Part shown: positions 15,651 through 23,357 of the stretch, in pieces
Layout of the letters: every line of letters begins with the position of its first letter
How positions within the stretch are numbered: position 1 is the first letter of the stretch
Source of the DNA: JAPLST01 sp964397565
Lineage (GTDB): Bacteria; Auribacterota; UBA3054; JAPLST01
NCBI GenBank assembly: GCA_964397565.1
Contig: CAYNJC010000049.1
Coordinates: forward strand, 1-27,762
DNA: 27,762 nt
Direction: 5' to 3'
Made by a program: the position numbers and the translations under genes
Notes under the pieces: generated by a model
What the model was told of the DNA's origin: nothing
The model's input: the letters and a program-made list of their open reading frames with translations, nothing else
Databases searched by the model: none

Positions 15651-16994
15651 ATGGACACGTACGGTAGGTTACTCGATCACATTCAGTCGCTGAAGATCAT
15701 CGATACTCACGAGCATTTGCCGTTCGAGTCAGAGCGTCCGAAGGACACCGATGTTCTGGCCGAGTGGCTGACGCACTACTTCTCGTGCGATCTCGTGTCC
15801 GCCGGTTTGAGTGACAACGATCTAGCCACCGTTCGCGACAGCCGCACAGACATCAAAAGCCGGTGGCAGATAGTTGCACCGTATTGGCATGCGGCCGAGA
15901 CCACCGGCTATGGACGCGCGCTGGCCCTTGCTGCCAGAGATATATACGGCATCACCGCGATCAATGCCCACACGATTGAAGAGTTGGACCGTTTGTTCAA
16001 GGAAGCGCGCACGCGCGGCGGGCATTACCGATTCGTCGTGCATGACAAATCCGGCATAGCTCTGGCAATCCGCGATGCCATGCCCACGCCGTATCAGGAA
16101 ACGGACGACCCCTTTGTCTTCGCCATGCGGACAGATGATTTTATCTGCCCCACACACTACAGTGGGATCCGCGCCACAGGAGCAGAGGTGGGGCTAGAGG
16201 TGCATACCCTTGCCGACTGGATGGAAGTCACCCGTCGGCAGATTGAGAAGCACCTGACGGGCCACACCCGGGTCGTGTGCCTGAAATGCGCGCTGGCGTA
16301 TCATCGCAGCCTTCGCTTCGATAAGGTCACGCATGCAGATGCCGAGCGCGCCTTCAATGAACTGTTCAACGACGATACTCTTCCGGACTGGCGGCCGCCC
16401 GTCAAGGTGGCCAAGGTGCTCTCAGACTGGATGATGCATTTCGTGTGCCGTGTAGCGGACGAGAACCATCTCGTGTACCAGATCCACACCGGCATTCAGG
16501 AAGGCAATGGCAACTTCATCTATGACTCCAATCCGACCCTTCTGACGAACCTCTTTCTGGAATATCGCAACGCGCGGTTTGACCTTTTCCACATGGGCTA
16601 TCCCTATGTGATGGAACTCGGCAGCCTGGCCAAGAATTTCCGGAATGTCTTTATTGATATGTGCTGGGGCCACATTATCAGTCCGGAAGCGGCCCGGCGC
16701 GCACTGGTCGAATGGCTGGATGCTGTTCCCGCCAATAAGATCAGCGCGTTCGGAGGGGATTACTGCTTTGTCGATGGCGTCTATGGCCACCAGTTGCTGG
16801 CCCGCCAGAATGTCGCGACGGCACTCGCGCAGAAAGTGACCGACGGTTCTTTTGGTCTGGCGCGCGCCAAGGAAGTGGCCGCATGGTTGTTTATTGACAA
16901 TCCGAAACGGTTGTTCGGGCTGGATCGTTTCTTGGCTGATGCGGCAGCGGGAAACGTGCACATGCTCAAGCAGACGGATGCACACGGCGCTTGA
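15651..16994 (+). CDS. Amidohydrolase-2 / uronate-isomerase-like metal-dependent hydrolase
   Basis: 447 aa; AAGGAG lies 8-13 nt before the ATG. The first strand carries IIDTHEHL with the metal ligands His20 and His22. Later candidate ligands of the amidohydrolase superfamily are Lys212 (VVCLKCALAYHRS, a possible carbamylated lysine), His279 (YQIHTG), His314 (LFHMGYP) and Asp370 (FGGDY). Length and order resemble the amidohydrolase-2 group related to glucuronate isomerase. Members hydrolyse, decarboxylate or isomerise sugar acids and similar compounds; the substrate here is not determinable. Cytoplasmic. It follows the methyltransferase by 36 bp and may be co-transcribed. Confidence 0.85.
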   Translation: MDTYGRLLDHIQSLKIIDTHEHLPFESERPKDTDVLAEWLTHYFSCDLVSAGLSDNDLATVRDSRTDIKSRWQIVAPYWHAAETTGYGRALALAARDIYGITAINAHTIEELDRLFKEARTRGGHYRFVVHDKSGIALAIRDAMPTPYQETDDPFVFAMRTDDFICPTHYSGIRATGAEVGLEVHTLADWMEVTRRQIEKHLTGHTRVVCLKCALAYHRSLRFDKVTHADAERAFNELFNDDTLPDWRPPVKVAKVLSDWMMHFVCRVADENHLVYQIHTGIQEGNGNFIYDSNPTLLTNLFLEYRNARFDLFHMGYPYVMELGSLAKNFRNVFIDMCWGHIISPEAARRALVEWLDAVPANKISAFGGDYCFVDGVYGHQLLARQNVATALAQKVTDGSFGLARAKEVAAWLFIDNPKRLFGLDRFLADAAAGNVHMLKQTDAHGA

Positions 16995-17027
16995 CTGCGT
17001 CCCTGATCCGCAACGCGCGGAAGCGCA

Positions 17028-17056
17028 TTGACCCAGATGCTCCAGTATGCTATAAT
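17028..17056 (+). promoter_or_regulatory. Promoter of the RHH/PIN toxin-antitoxin pair
   Basis: TTGACC (17028-17033), 17-bp spacer, perfect TATAAT (17051-17056). Predicted start near 17063, about 36 nt before the antitoxin ATG. Confidence 0.75.
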
Positions 17057-17068
17057 GATTACAGAACA

Positions 17069-17084
17069 GATGTAACGATGTAAC
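17069..17084 (+). promoter_or_regulatory. Candidate antitoxin operator: tandem GATGTAAC
   Basis: GATGTAAC occurs twice back to back just after the predicted start site, between promoter and antitoxin gene. Ribbon-helix-helix antitoxins usually repress their own promoter through short repeated sites, so this is the natural candidate. Confidence 0.45.
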
Positions 17085-17098
17085 ATTGCGGATGACCG

Positions 17099-17344
17099 AT
17101 GATCAGGACCCAGATACAGTTAACGGAGGAGCAGGCGGCGTATCTCAAACAGCAGGCCAGCGCGCAACGCGTCTCGATGGCCGATTTGATCCGCACGAGC
17201 GTCGCCGCGCTCATGCAATCGCCACGCACGGTGTCGGCTGCTGAAGTGCTGCGCCGCGCGCGGGCGGCGGCGGGCACGGTGCGTTCCGGCCGCCACGACC
17301 TCTCCACGCGCCATGATGACGCATTCGCAGAGGCGTCGCACTGA
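17099..17344 (+). CDS. Ribbon-helix-helix antitoxin (VapB-like)
   Basis: 81 aa. The N-terminus RTQIQLTEEQAAYLKQQASAQRVSMADLIRTSV fits the CopG/Arc ribbon-helix-helix fold: a strand, then two helices with the SMADLIR turn. The charged Ala/Arg-rich C-terminal half would wrap the toxin. The stop and the toxin start overlap as TGATG, the usual arrangement for antitoxin then toxin with translational coupling. It should neutralise the PIN RNase and repress the shared promoter. Confidence 0.8.
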   Translation: MIRTQIQLTEEQAAYLKQQASAQRVSMADLIRTSVAALMQSPRTVSAAEVLRRARAAAGTVRSGRHDLSTRHDDAFAEASH

Positions 17345-17754
17345 TGTCCGCCTTTGTTGATACGTCTGCCTTCATCGCCGTGCTCGATGCTGATGATGCG
17401 CATCACCGTGCTGGCCGTGCGGCATGGGAAGCATTGCTCGATGCAGGCGAAGCCCTGTTCACGAGCAACTATATTGTGCTGGAAACCTGCGCGGTGCTCC
17501 AACGCCATTGCGGTATCGCGGCCGTGCGCTTGTTTCTCCTGGACCTGCTGCCGGCGGTCGCCGTGGTGTGGGTTGACGAGCGTGTCCATCACGCCGGCGC
17601 GGCTGCGCTCTTGGCCGCGGCACGGCGCACTCTGTCGCTGGTTGACTGCATTAGCTTTGAGCTGATGCGCGTGCGCGGTGCGACGCGGGTGTTCACGTTC
17701 GACCGGCATTTCGGCGAGCAAGGTTTCGTCTGCAGTCCGGCCGCCAAGCGCTGA
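17344..17754 (+). CDS. PIN-domain ribonuclease toxin (VapC-like)
   Basis: 136 aa PIN fold. All four acidic active-site positions are present: Asp6 (FVDTSAF), Glu48 (IVLETCAVL), Asp102 (LVDCISF) and Asp121 (TFDRHF). These residues hold Mg2+ for single-strand RNA cleavage; VapC-type toxins cut tRNA or rRNA and stop translation. It is a complete length with no frameshift, so the pair is probably active. It is encoded between metabolic genes, with no sign of a prophage or island boundary. Confidence 0.88.
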   Translation: MSAFVDTSAFIAVLDADDAHHRAGRAAWEALLDAGEALFTSNYIVLETCAVLQRHCGIAAVRLFLLDLLPAVAVVWVDERVHHAGAAALLAAARRTLSLVDCISFELMRVRGATRVFTFDRHFGEQGFVCSPAAKR

Positions 17755-17759
17755 GCGAT

Positions 17760-17781
17760 GCGGCGCACGCCGCCTTTGCTT
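17760..17781. terminator. Possible weak bidirectional terminator between convergent genes
   Basis: GCGGCG (17760-17765) and CGCCGC (17768-17773) form a GC-rich hairpin followed by CTTTGCTT, in the 46-bp gap between the converging PIN and pentapeptide-repeat genes. The T-run is poor. Confidence 0.3.
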
Positions 17782-17800
17782 CAGTACTTGGTTCGCAGTC

Positions 17801-18193
17801 TTACTTCTGCTGATGCTTGTGCGCGGCGATGAGGTCGGTGACGAGAACCCCGTCGATAGTCATGCCCGTGACATCGCAGTCAATGATCTTCACGTTGGAC
17901 AGGTCCACCTTTCTGAAGGTGCTGTCGCACAGCATGGCTTCCTCGAACGTGACCGGGCGTTGTCGCTCCTGTTTGCCTTCCTTGTTTGGCGGAGGCCCAA
18001 TGTGTTTGAACGTTGCCCCGCCGATCTGCGCCGCTGAAAGATCGAGGTCGCTCAGGTTGATGTCGTGCATCCTGGTCTTGCTCAGATTCACGTTCTCGAA
18101 CGCAGACCCCGAGAGGTTCACGTCGTTGAACACCGAGCCGGCGAGATTGGCGTGTTCCGCGAGTTGCTTTCCGCAGGTGATTGTCGGCTGCAT
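17801..18193 (-). CDS. Pentapeptide-repeat protein
   Basis: 130 aa from the ATG at 18193, chosen because AGGAG lies 6 nt upstream in the mRNA; the frame extends further upstream but without a site. Consecutive five-residue units with Leu/Phe at the centre (ANLAG SVFND VNLSG SAFEN VNLSK TRMHD INLSD LDLSA AQIGG) predict a right-handed square beta-helix. A charged break (PPPNKEGKQERQRP) splits the helix before a second set of units (STFRK VDLSN VKIID CDVTG). Functions in the family range from DNA mimicry to structural roles; none can be assigned here. No signal peptide. Confidence 0.85.
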   Translation of the reverse strand: MQPTITCGKQLAEHANLAGSVFNDVNLSGSAFENVNLSKTRMHDINLSDLDLSAAQIGGATFKHIGPPPNKEGKQERQRPVTFEEAMLCDSTFRKVDLSNVKIIDCDVTGMTIDGVLVTDLIAAHKHQQK

Positions 18194-18255
18194 TTGTTTC
18201 TCCTGTTTTGATTCTTCGGACTGGACGGTTAGTACCACAACGTGATCTTGCTGAG

Positions 18256-18284
18256 AGTATAGCAGAATCACTTTGTACTTTCAA
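18256..18284 (-). promoter_or_regulatory. Promoter of the pentapeptide-repeat gene
   Basis: On the minus strand: TTGAAA (18284-18279), 17-bp spacer, TATACT (18261-18256). Predicted start near 18249, leader of about 56 nt. Confidence 0.7.
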
Positions 18285-18464
18285 AGCGGCAGCATAGCCG
18301 CTGGAAGCGGCTCTACATCTGGCCCAATCCCAGCAGCAGCATTCGCGGCGCGGAGGCCGCTCCCACTCTGGAGCAGCATGCCCCGCGCGGCCACCCTACC
18401 ACCGTTGGCGGTACGGCGAGGACGCCGCCCGGTGTACATCTGCCCGCACTACCTCTGCGCCGCC

Positions 18465-18492
18465 ACCGATCACTGATTACCGATCACCGACG
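18465..18492 (+). repeat. Heptamer array, ACCGATC-type, left part
   Basis: ACCGATC, ACTGATT, ACCGATC, ACCGACG: four 7-bp units. Related units resume at 18550 (GCCGATC, ACCGAAT, ACTGATT, GCCGTTG) beyond a MITE core fragment. The wider gap 18285-18610 holds no gene, only these repeats and GC-rich palindromic DNA. Confidence 0.75.
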
Positions 18493-18508
18493 TACTGGCG
18501 TACTGACC

Positions 18509-18550
18509 ATCCACGCCGTTGACGGGACTAGCCAAGCCAGCTCCAAGCAG
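18509..18550 (+). mobile_element. 42-bp core fragment of the MITE-like family
   Basis: Matches the interior of copy 1 (about 6173-6214) with one base change and lacks both ends. It lies inside a heptamer array, with related units on both sides, so it is either a relic of an insertion or a mobile cassette smaller than the full element. Confidence 0.7.
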
Positions 18551-18577
18551 CCGATCACCGAATACTGATTGCCGTTG
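18550..18577 (+). repeat. Heptamer array, right part
   Basis: GCCGATC, ACCGAAT, ACTGATT, GCCGTTG, continuing the array interrupted at 18493. Its first base is shared with the MITE fragment. Confidence 0.65.
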
Positions 18578-18610
18578 TTTCTTTGTGTCTTCGCGACTTT
18601 GTGGCACTAC

Positions 18611-19363
18611 CTACTGCTGCGGGGCCTGGTCAAGCGCCAGCAGTGCGGCGCAGGCGGCTTGCATCTCGGCCTCCTTTTTGGTCGAACCCATGCCGCGCCC
18701 AAGTTGCTCGCCTTTGCTGCAGACCACGACCTCGAAGCGTTTCATGTGTTCAGGCCCGCCGGTTGAAATAAGGCGATAGTCCAGCGCGCCGCGGCCCGCC
18801 GCCGACATGCGGCTTTGCAGTGCGTTCTTGTAATTGACGCGCTCTTTTTCCTCATCCACACTTTCTAGTTTGGCGGTGAAGAGATGTTCGACGACGCGCC
18901 GGGTGGTGTCCAGATCAGAATCCAGATAGATGGCGCCCAGCACGGCTTCGAGCCCGTCGGCCAAGAGCGCCTGGCGATTGCGCCCGCCCGACGTTTCCTC
19001 GCCGACGCCCAAGAACAAAAAGCCGCCGAGATTGATGCTCTGCGCCACATCCGCCAAGGACGATTCACTGGCCAGCCACGAGCGCATCAGCGACAAGTCG
19101 CCTTCCCAGCGCTCGGCAAAACGCCTGAAAAGATGTTCTGCCAGCAGCAGATCGAGCACGGCATCGCCCAGGAACTCGACGCGCTCGTTGTGGCGCAGGT
19201 TGGTGCGCGGGTTTTCATGCGCATACGACGAATGCGTCAGCGCCTTGAGCAGCAACGCCTTGTTCTGAAATACATAGCCGAGCATGCGCTCCAGATCCGT
19301 GATGCGCTCGAGGCACTTGGGGCAAGGCTCGTGCAGCGAGAAGTTGTGCAGATCATTGGTCAT
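18611..19363 (-). CDS. rnc: Ribonuclease III
   Basis: 250 aa. It cleaves double-stranded RNA in rRNA and mRNA maturation. The signature HNERVEFLGDAVL carries Glu60, Glu63 and Asp67, and ADGLEAVLGAIYLD carries Asp136 and Glu139; these match the E. coli Mg2+-binding residues with constant spacing. The dsRNA-binding domain occupies about 180-245 (NALQSRMSAAGRGALDYRL...STKKEAEMQAACAALL). There are about 22 extra N-terminal residues with a CPKC motif. The ATG at 19363 lies inside a heptamer array, whose AATGACC unit supplies the start codon, so the array also sets the ribosome-binding context. It is last in the minus-strand operon, 93 bp after valS. Confidence 0.95.
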   Translation of the reverse strand: MTNDLHNFSLHEPCPKCLERITDLERMLGYVFQNKALLLKALTHSSYAHENPRTNLRHNERVEFLGDAVLDLLLAEHLFRRFAERWEGDLSLMRSWLASESSLADVAQSINLGGFLFLGVGEETSGGRNRQALLADGLEAVLGAIYLDSDLDTTRRVVEHLFTAKLESVDEEKERVNYKNALQSRMSAAGRGALDYRLISTGGPEHMKRFEVVVCSKGEQLGRGMGSTKKEAEMQAACAALLALDQAPQQ

Positions 19364-19452
19364 TTTTCATTTTTCATTGATCATTGGTCAATGGTCACTT
19401 ATCATTGCAGAAATTGACAAATGACAAATGAGCGTTGACAATTGAACAATGA
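19351..19452. repeat. Heptamer double array spanning the valS-rnc gap and the rnc start
   Basis: Plus-strand units: GATCATT, GGTCATT, TTTCATT, TTTCATT, GATCATT, GGTCAAT, GGTCACT, TATCATT (19351-19406); a 4-bp break; then AAATTGA, CAAATGA, CAAATGA, GCGTTGA, CAATTGA, ACAATGA (19411-19452). Fourteen units in two phases fill the whole gap and cover the first codons of rnc. Confidence 0.85.
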
Positions 19453-19456
19453 GATC

Positions 19457-22366
19457 CTAAAGCATAGCCTGCATCTGTTCCAGCTTGCGCAGGCGTTCCT
19501 GGGCCTCGCGCAACTTGTCGCGTTCGGCGTCGACGACTTCGGACGCCGCATGCGCGACAAATTTCTCGTTGGCCAGTTTGGCGCTAATGCCGGCAATAAA
19601 TTTTTCCGTTTCGGCACGTTGCTTGGTGATGCGCGCTGTTTCGGCGGCGACATCCAACGCGCCGTCGAGGAACATATATAAGGTCGCGTCGGCGCTGACC
19701 TGCGTGGGCATGGGGTGCGGCGGGACGAACGCCGGATCAACCATGACTTCCGTCGCGCCGAGAAAGCGTTGCAGCGTGTCGCATTGCTCGCGCAAGAAGA
19801 CGGTGCTGGCCTCGTCATGCGGCCGGATCGCAAAGCGTAATTTCGCCGCGGGTGCGATCGAAAATTCGCCACGCAAACTGCGCCCCAGGCGGATCAGCTC
19901 ATATTTGTCATTCACCAATTGGAGGCGTTGCGGCGAACAGAAGCCGCGCACGGCGCGCGGCCAGGTTGCCAGCGCCAGCAAGCCGGGCGCGGCCGCGCCG
20001 CAGACTTCGTGCAGCACGCGCCAGATTTCCTCGGCGATGAACGGCATGACCGGCTGCAGCAGGCGCACCATTGCGCCGAGGACACAAGCCAGCACCGTCT
20101 GTGCGCGTCGGCGGGTCGGCGATGGGTCACCGTGCAGTTCCGACTTGGCCGCTTCGAGATACCAGTCGCAGACTTCATTCCAGATGAACTCATAGAGGCC
20201 GGCGGCGTAGTCGTGATAGTGGTATTGCTCGATCGCCGTGGTCGCCAGTTCGGTGACGAGCGCCAGGCGCTCAAGAATCCAGGTGTCATCGGCGCCGAGC
20301 GCGCCGCAGCGGTCATCCGCAATGGCTTGCTGCAACTGCGCGGGTGTGAAGACCGGCACACCCGGCTCGAGATTCAACAAGGCAAAGCGGCTGGCATTCC
20401 AAATCTTATTGCAGAAATTGCGGCCGAGTTCGAAGCGTTCACTGGTGAGCAGCGCCAGGCCGTTTTGCAGCTGGGTCGGCTCGTCGGCCCAGCGCGTGGC
20501 CATGCTCTTCTTGCAGTGCGCGCAGGGCAAGGTGAGCGCCGTCATGTTTTTCGGCGTTTGCGGCGTGAGCGCGCCACAGTGCGGGCATTTGAACTGGACC
20601 GGCATGCGCACGTCCTGCGTTTCCGTGGCAGTGTACGCCATGACAAAGCGCAAGGCGTCGGCGCCGTATTGCTCGATGATGTCAATCGGGTCAACCCCAT
20701 TACCTTTGGATTTTGACATGGTCTGGCCCTGGCCATCGAGAATCTTGACATGAATGACCACGTCGCCAAACGGTACACGTCCAAGATTATACAGGCCGGT
20801 CATGACCATGCGCGCGACCCACAGCGTGACAATGTCGCGCGAGGTGACGAGGGCATTAGTGGGGTACCACGTCTGCAACTCCGGCGTGGCATCGGGCCAG
20901 CCGAGGGTCGAGTGTGGCCAGAGCGCGGAGCTGTACCAGGTGTCCAGCACATCCGGGTCTTGCTGCAGCGTGCAGCCGGGCACGGCGTCCGGCGCAAGAT
21001 CGTGGTCGCGCGCGCACAGCCACCATTGCTGATGGTCGGCATCCCAGCGCCAGGCGACGTCGTCACGGCCGACGAATGCGGCGCGCAGTGCCGCTTCATC
21101 CACGCCCTGTGCGTACCAGATAGGAATGCGATGGCCCCACCACAACTGGCGGCTGATCGGCCAGTCGCGTTTTTCAGACAGCCAATCCAGGTACATTTTC
21201 GCATAGCGTTGCGGATGGAACGTGACGCGCCCATCGCTGACCGCGGCCATGGCGCGCTCGGCGAGCTCCGCCATGGTGACGAACCATTGATCGGAGAGAT
21301 ACGGTTCGATCGGCGTCTTGGAGCGGTCGGAATGACCGACGGGCGTTTCATGCGGTTCGATTTTATCCAGCAGGCCGAGCGCCTCGAGCTCGGCCACGAC
21401 GGCTTTGCGCGCGGCGTAGCGGTCAAGGCCGGCAAAGCGACCACCGTTGTCGTTGATCGTGCCGTTCGGATTGAGAATGTTGATCAGCGGCAACTGCTGG
21501 CGCTGGGCGCAGGCATAGTCGTTCGGATCATGCGCCGGCGTCACCTTGACACAGCCGGTGCCGAAGGCCGGGTCGACCAATTCGGCGTCGGCCACGATCG
21601 GGATTGCACGCTGCATCAGCGGCAGCAGCACGGTCTTGCCGATCAGATGCTGATAGCGCGCATCGTCGGGATGGACGGCGACGGCGGTGTCGCCCAGCAT
21701 GGTCTCCGGGCGCGTTGTGGCGACCAGCACGCGCGCGTCGCTGCCCTGCACCGGGTACCAAATGTGCCAGAGGTTGCCTTTGATGGTCTCGTGGTAGACT
21801 TCATCGTCGGAGACGGCCGTCTGCAGCATGGTGTCCCAATTGACCAGGCGCTTGCCGCGATAAATCAGACCATCGCGAAACATTTTGTAAAAGGTGTGGC
21901 GGACGGCGCGCGCGCATTGCTCGTCGAGCGTGAAGCGCAGGCGCGCCCAGTCGCACGAGCAGCCCAGCGCCTGCAACTGCACGACAATCCGGTCGCCGAA
22001 TTTTTGCTTCCAGTCCCAGATGCGCTGCACCAGGGCTTCCCGGCCGATGTCGTGGCGCGTCTTGCCTTCTTCCTCGAATAGTTTTTTCTCGACGACGGCC
22101 TGGGTCGCAATGCCGGCATGATCCACGCCGGGCAGCCAGAGCGTGTTGTCGCCGCACATGCGGTGATAGCGGATGAGAATATCCTGGAGGGTGTTGTTGA
22201 TGGCGTGGCCGAGATGCAGCGCGCCGGTGACATTCGGCGGCGGCATGACGATGCCGTACGGGGTGCCGCCAGCATGCGTGCGCGGGCTGAAGGCCTGGGC
22301 GGTTTGCCAGGCGGCGGCGATGCGGGGCTCGATCTCGGCGGGGGCGTATTGTTTGGGAATGTCCAT
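19457..22366 (-). CDS. valS: Valyl-tRNA synthetase
   Basis: 969 aa class I synthetase charging tRNA-Val. The HIGH-type motif is PNVTGALHLGH (44-54), KMSKS is TMSKSKGN (549-556), and the editing domain includes VLVATTRPETMLGDTAVAVHPDD (213-235), the CP1 pattern. The ValRS C-terminal coiled-coil arm is present (from about RITKQRAETEKFIAG to the end). An unusual insertion after DVRMP, residues 592-625, carries CPHC and CAHC (Cys594/597/615/618), a zinc-ribbon-like knuckle between the catalytic and anticodon-binding domains. It starts 9 nt after the AbiEii-like gene stop, so it is inside the hom-cimA operon. Confidence 0.97.
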   Translation of the reverse strand: MDIPKQYAPAEIEPRIAAAWQTAQAFSPRTHAGGTPYGIVMPPPNVTGALHLGHAINNTLQDILIRYHRMCGDNTLWLPGVDHAGIATQAVVEKKLFEEEGKTRHDIGREALVQRIWDWKQKFGDRIVVQLQALGCSCDWARLRFTLDEQCARAVRHTFYKMFRDGLIYRGKRLVNWDTMLQTAVSDDEVYHETIKGNLWHIWYPVQGSDARVLVATTRPETMLGDTAVAVHPDDARYQHLIGKTVLLPLMQRAIPIVADAELVDPAFGTGCVKVTPAHDPNDYACAQRQQLPLINILNPNGTINDNGGRFAGLDRYAARKAVVAELEALGLLDKIEPHETPVGHSDRSKTPIEPYLSDQWFVTMAELAERAMAAVSDGRVTFHPQRYAKMYLDWLSEKRDWPISRQLWWGHRIPIWYAQGVDEAALRAAFVGRDDVAWRWDADHQQWWLCARDHDLAPDAVPGCTLQQDPDVLDTWYSSALWPHSTLGWPDATPELQTWYPTNALVTSRDIVTLWVARMVMTGLYNLGRVPFGDVVIHVKILDGQGQTMSKSKGNGVDPIDIIEQYGADALRFVMAYTATETQDVRMPVQFKCPHCGALTPQTPKNMTALTLPCAHCKKSMATRWADEPTQLQNGLALLTSERFELGRNFCNKIWNASRFALLNLEPGVPVFTPAQLQQAIADDRCGALGADDTWILERLALVTELATTAIEQYHYHDYAAGLYEFIWNEVCDWYLEAAKSELHGDPSPTRRRAQTVLACVLGAMVRLLQPVMPFIAEEIWRVLHEVCGAAAPGLLALATWPRAVRGFCSPQRLQLVNDKYELIRLGRSLRGEFSIAPAAKLRFAIRPHDEASTVFLREQCDTLQRFLGATEVMVDPAFVPPHPMPTQVSADATLYMFLDGALDVAAETARITKQRAETEKFIAGISAKLANEKFVAHAASEVVDAERDKLREAQERLRKLEQMQAML

Positions 22367-22375
22367 GGATGCTGC

Positions 22376-23056
22376 TTAATCAAGGAGGGTGGTTGTCAGG
22401 GCATGCATGCCGGCAGCGAACTCATTTGCAGATGGTTGCTTGTCGGCACACCAGTACACGTCGGGGACGCCGCGCGCCGCCACCGCACACAGCTGTTTGG
22501 CAACCAGCGGCGGAAAGATGCCTGCCGCCTTGCCGGTTGCGCCTTCCAGCGCGGCGTTCAGGCTCATGCCGGCGCGGCAACACAACCAAAATATGTCGGC
22601 AACATCCTTTGGTGCCGCGCGATCCATCAAGGCGGTGATTTTGTTGGAGAGAATATTCTCCAAGGTATCAAGCCGGCCGAATTGCGGATGCGGCACCACG
22701 GCGCCGCAGTGGCAGGGCACATCGTTAATGAATTCCAGTTTCAAGTCGAGATCGGCATGCAGGATGATGCGGCCAAAGCGGGTGTCACGCCGGAGCACAT
22801 CCAGCGACCAGCCGGCGTGGCCTGCGTGCGCGAGGGCATCAATGCAGCGGTCGCGCCACAACGCAAACTCGACGCGATCATTCGTGAAATAGTCAAGATC
22901 CTCGGAGTAGCGATGGGCGAAATATCCGCGCGACAGGGCGGTGCCGCCCGTCAGGTAAAAGCCATGGTCGACACCACGCAGCACGGTCGCAGCCGCGTCC
23001 TGCAGCGCATACAGGCGTTGCCAGTGCGCGCTACTGTTGGCCACGCCAGCGCTCAT
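22376..23056 (-). CDS. AbiEii/AbiGii-family nucleotidyltransferase (toxin-like)
   Basis: 226 aa from the ATG at 23056, which overlaps the upstream frame by 26 nt; a GTG a few codons further in is an alternative. The nucleotidyltransferase signature FYLTGGTALSRGYFAHRYSEDLD holds GGTA (37-40) and the metal-binding DLD pair (Asp53, Asp55). Further family features are LKLEFINDVP and a C-terminal helical part with DVADIFWLC. AbiEii toxins transfer nucleotides, for example to tRNA acceptor ends, and act in type IV toxin-antitoxin or abortive-infection systems. The antitoxin AbiEi is absent; a 108-aa protein occupies its place. Confidence 0.85.
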   Translation of the reverse strand: MSAGVANSSAHWQRLYALQDAAATVLRGVDHGFYLTGGTALSRGYFAHRYSEDLDYFTNDRVEFALWRDRCIDALAHAGHAGWSLDVLRRDTRFGRIILHADLDLKLEFINDVPCHCGAVVPHPQFGRLDTLENILSNKITALMDRAAPKDVADIFWLCCRAGMSLNAALEGATGKAAGIFPPLVAKQLCAVAARGVPDVYWCADKQPSANEFAAGMHALTTTLLD

Positions 23057-23357
23057 ACATGAAATCCATGCCTTCGCGACAGCCATCCGAGCGGACGCCC
23101 TGGCGTATTTCCGGCCAATAGTGAAGAAAGAGTTGGTGCGGCAAGCGTTGTTTGAGTTCGCGCCACGGCGCATACTCGACCAAACGAATAATGGCCCAGC
23201 GGGTGTCAAAGGCGCCACGCGTGGCACGGCCGGCAAGAATTGCGTCAAACTCCTCATTGCTCATGTCCACATCCCAAAGCCAGGCGTAATGCGCCTGGGC
23301 CGGCACGGCCAGATGTGGCGTGGGTGTTTTTCGCGCAAGGTGCGGGGAACTAGTCAT
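23031..23357 (-). CDS. Small partner protein of the AbiEii-like gene
   Basis: 108 aa. The core YAWLWDVDMSNEEFDAIL followed by TRWAIIRLVEYAPWREL and a C-terminal REGMDFMYERW resembles small proteins often found just before AbiEii-type genes (DUF6922-like, from memory). Its start overlaps the cimA stop by 8 nt (ATGACTAG), and its end overlaps the nucleotidyltransferase start by 26 nt, so all three should be translated in a coupled way. Its position makes an antitoxin or specificity role likely. No wing-helix typical of AbiEi is visible. The extra N-terminal Pro/Ala-rich stretch (residues 1-22) may be non-essential. Confidence 0.75.
   Translation of the reverse strand: MTSSPHLARKTPTPHLAVPAQAHYAWLWDVDMSNEEFDAILAGRATRGAFDTRWAIIRLVEYAPWRELKQRLPHQLFLHYWPEIRQGVRSDGCREGMDFMYERWRGQQ

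Noticed and set aside
17678..18037. 119-aa and neighbouring plus-strand frames after the PIN toxin
   Set aside because: Antisense to the pentapeptide-repeat gene, which has its own promoter and ribosome site.
20750..22081. 443-aa plus-strand frame
   Set aside because: Lies opposite valS, whose motifs are intact throughout; a high-GC antisense artefact.
23057..23257. Upstream extension of the AbiEii-like gene
   Set aside because: It would cover most of the 108-aa partner gene in another frame and is not similar to the family; the ATG at 23056 gives the expected N-terminus.
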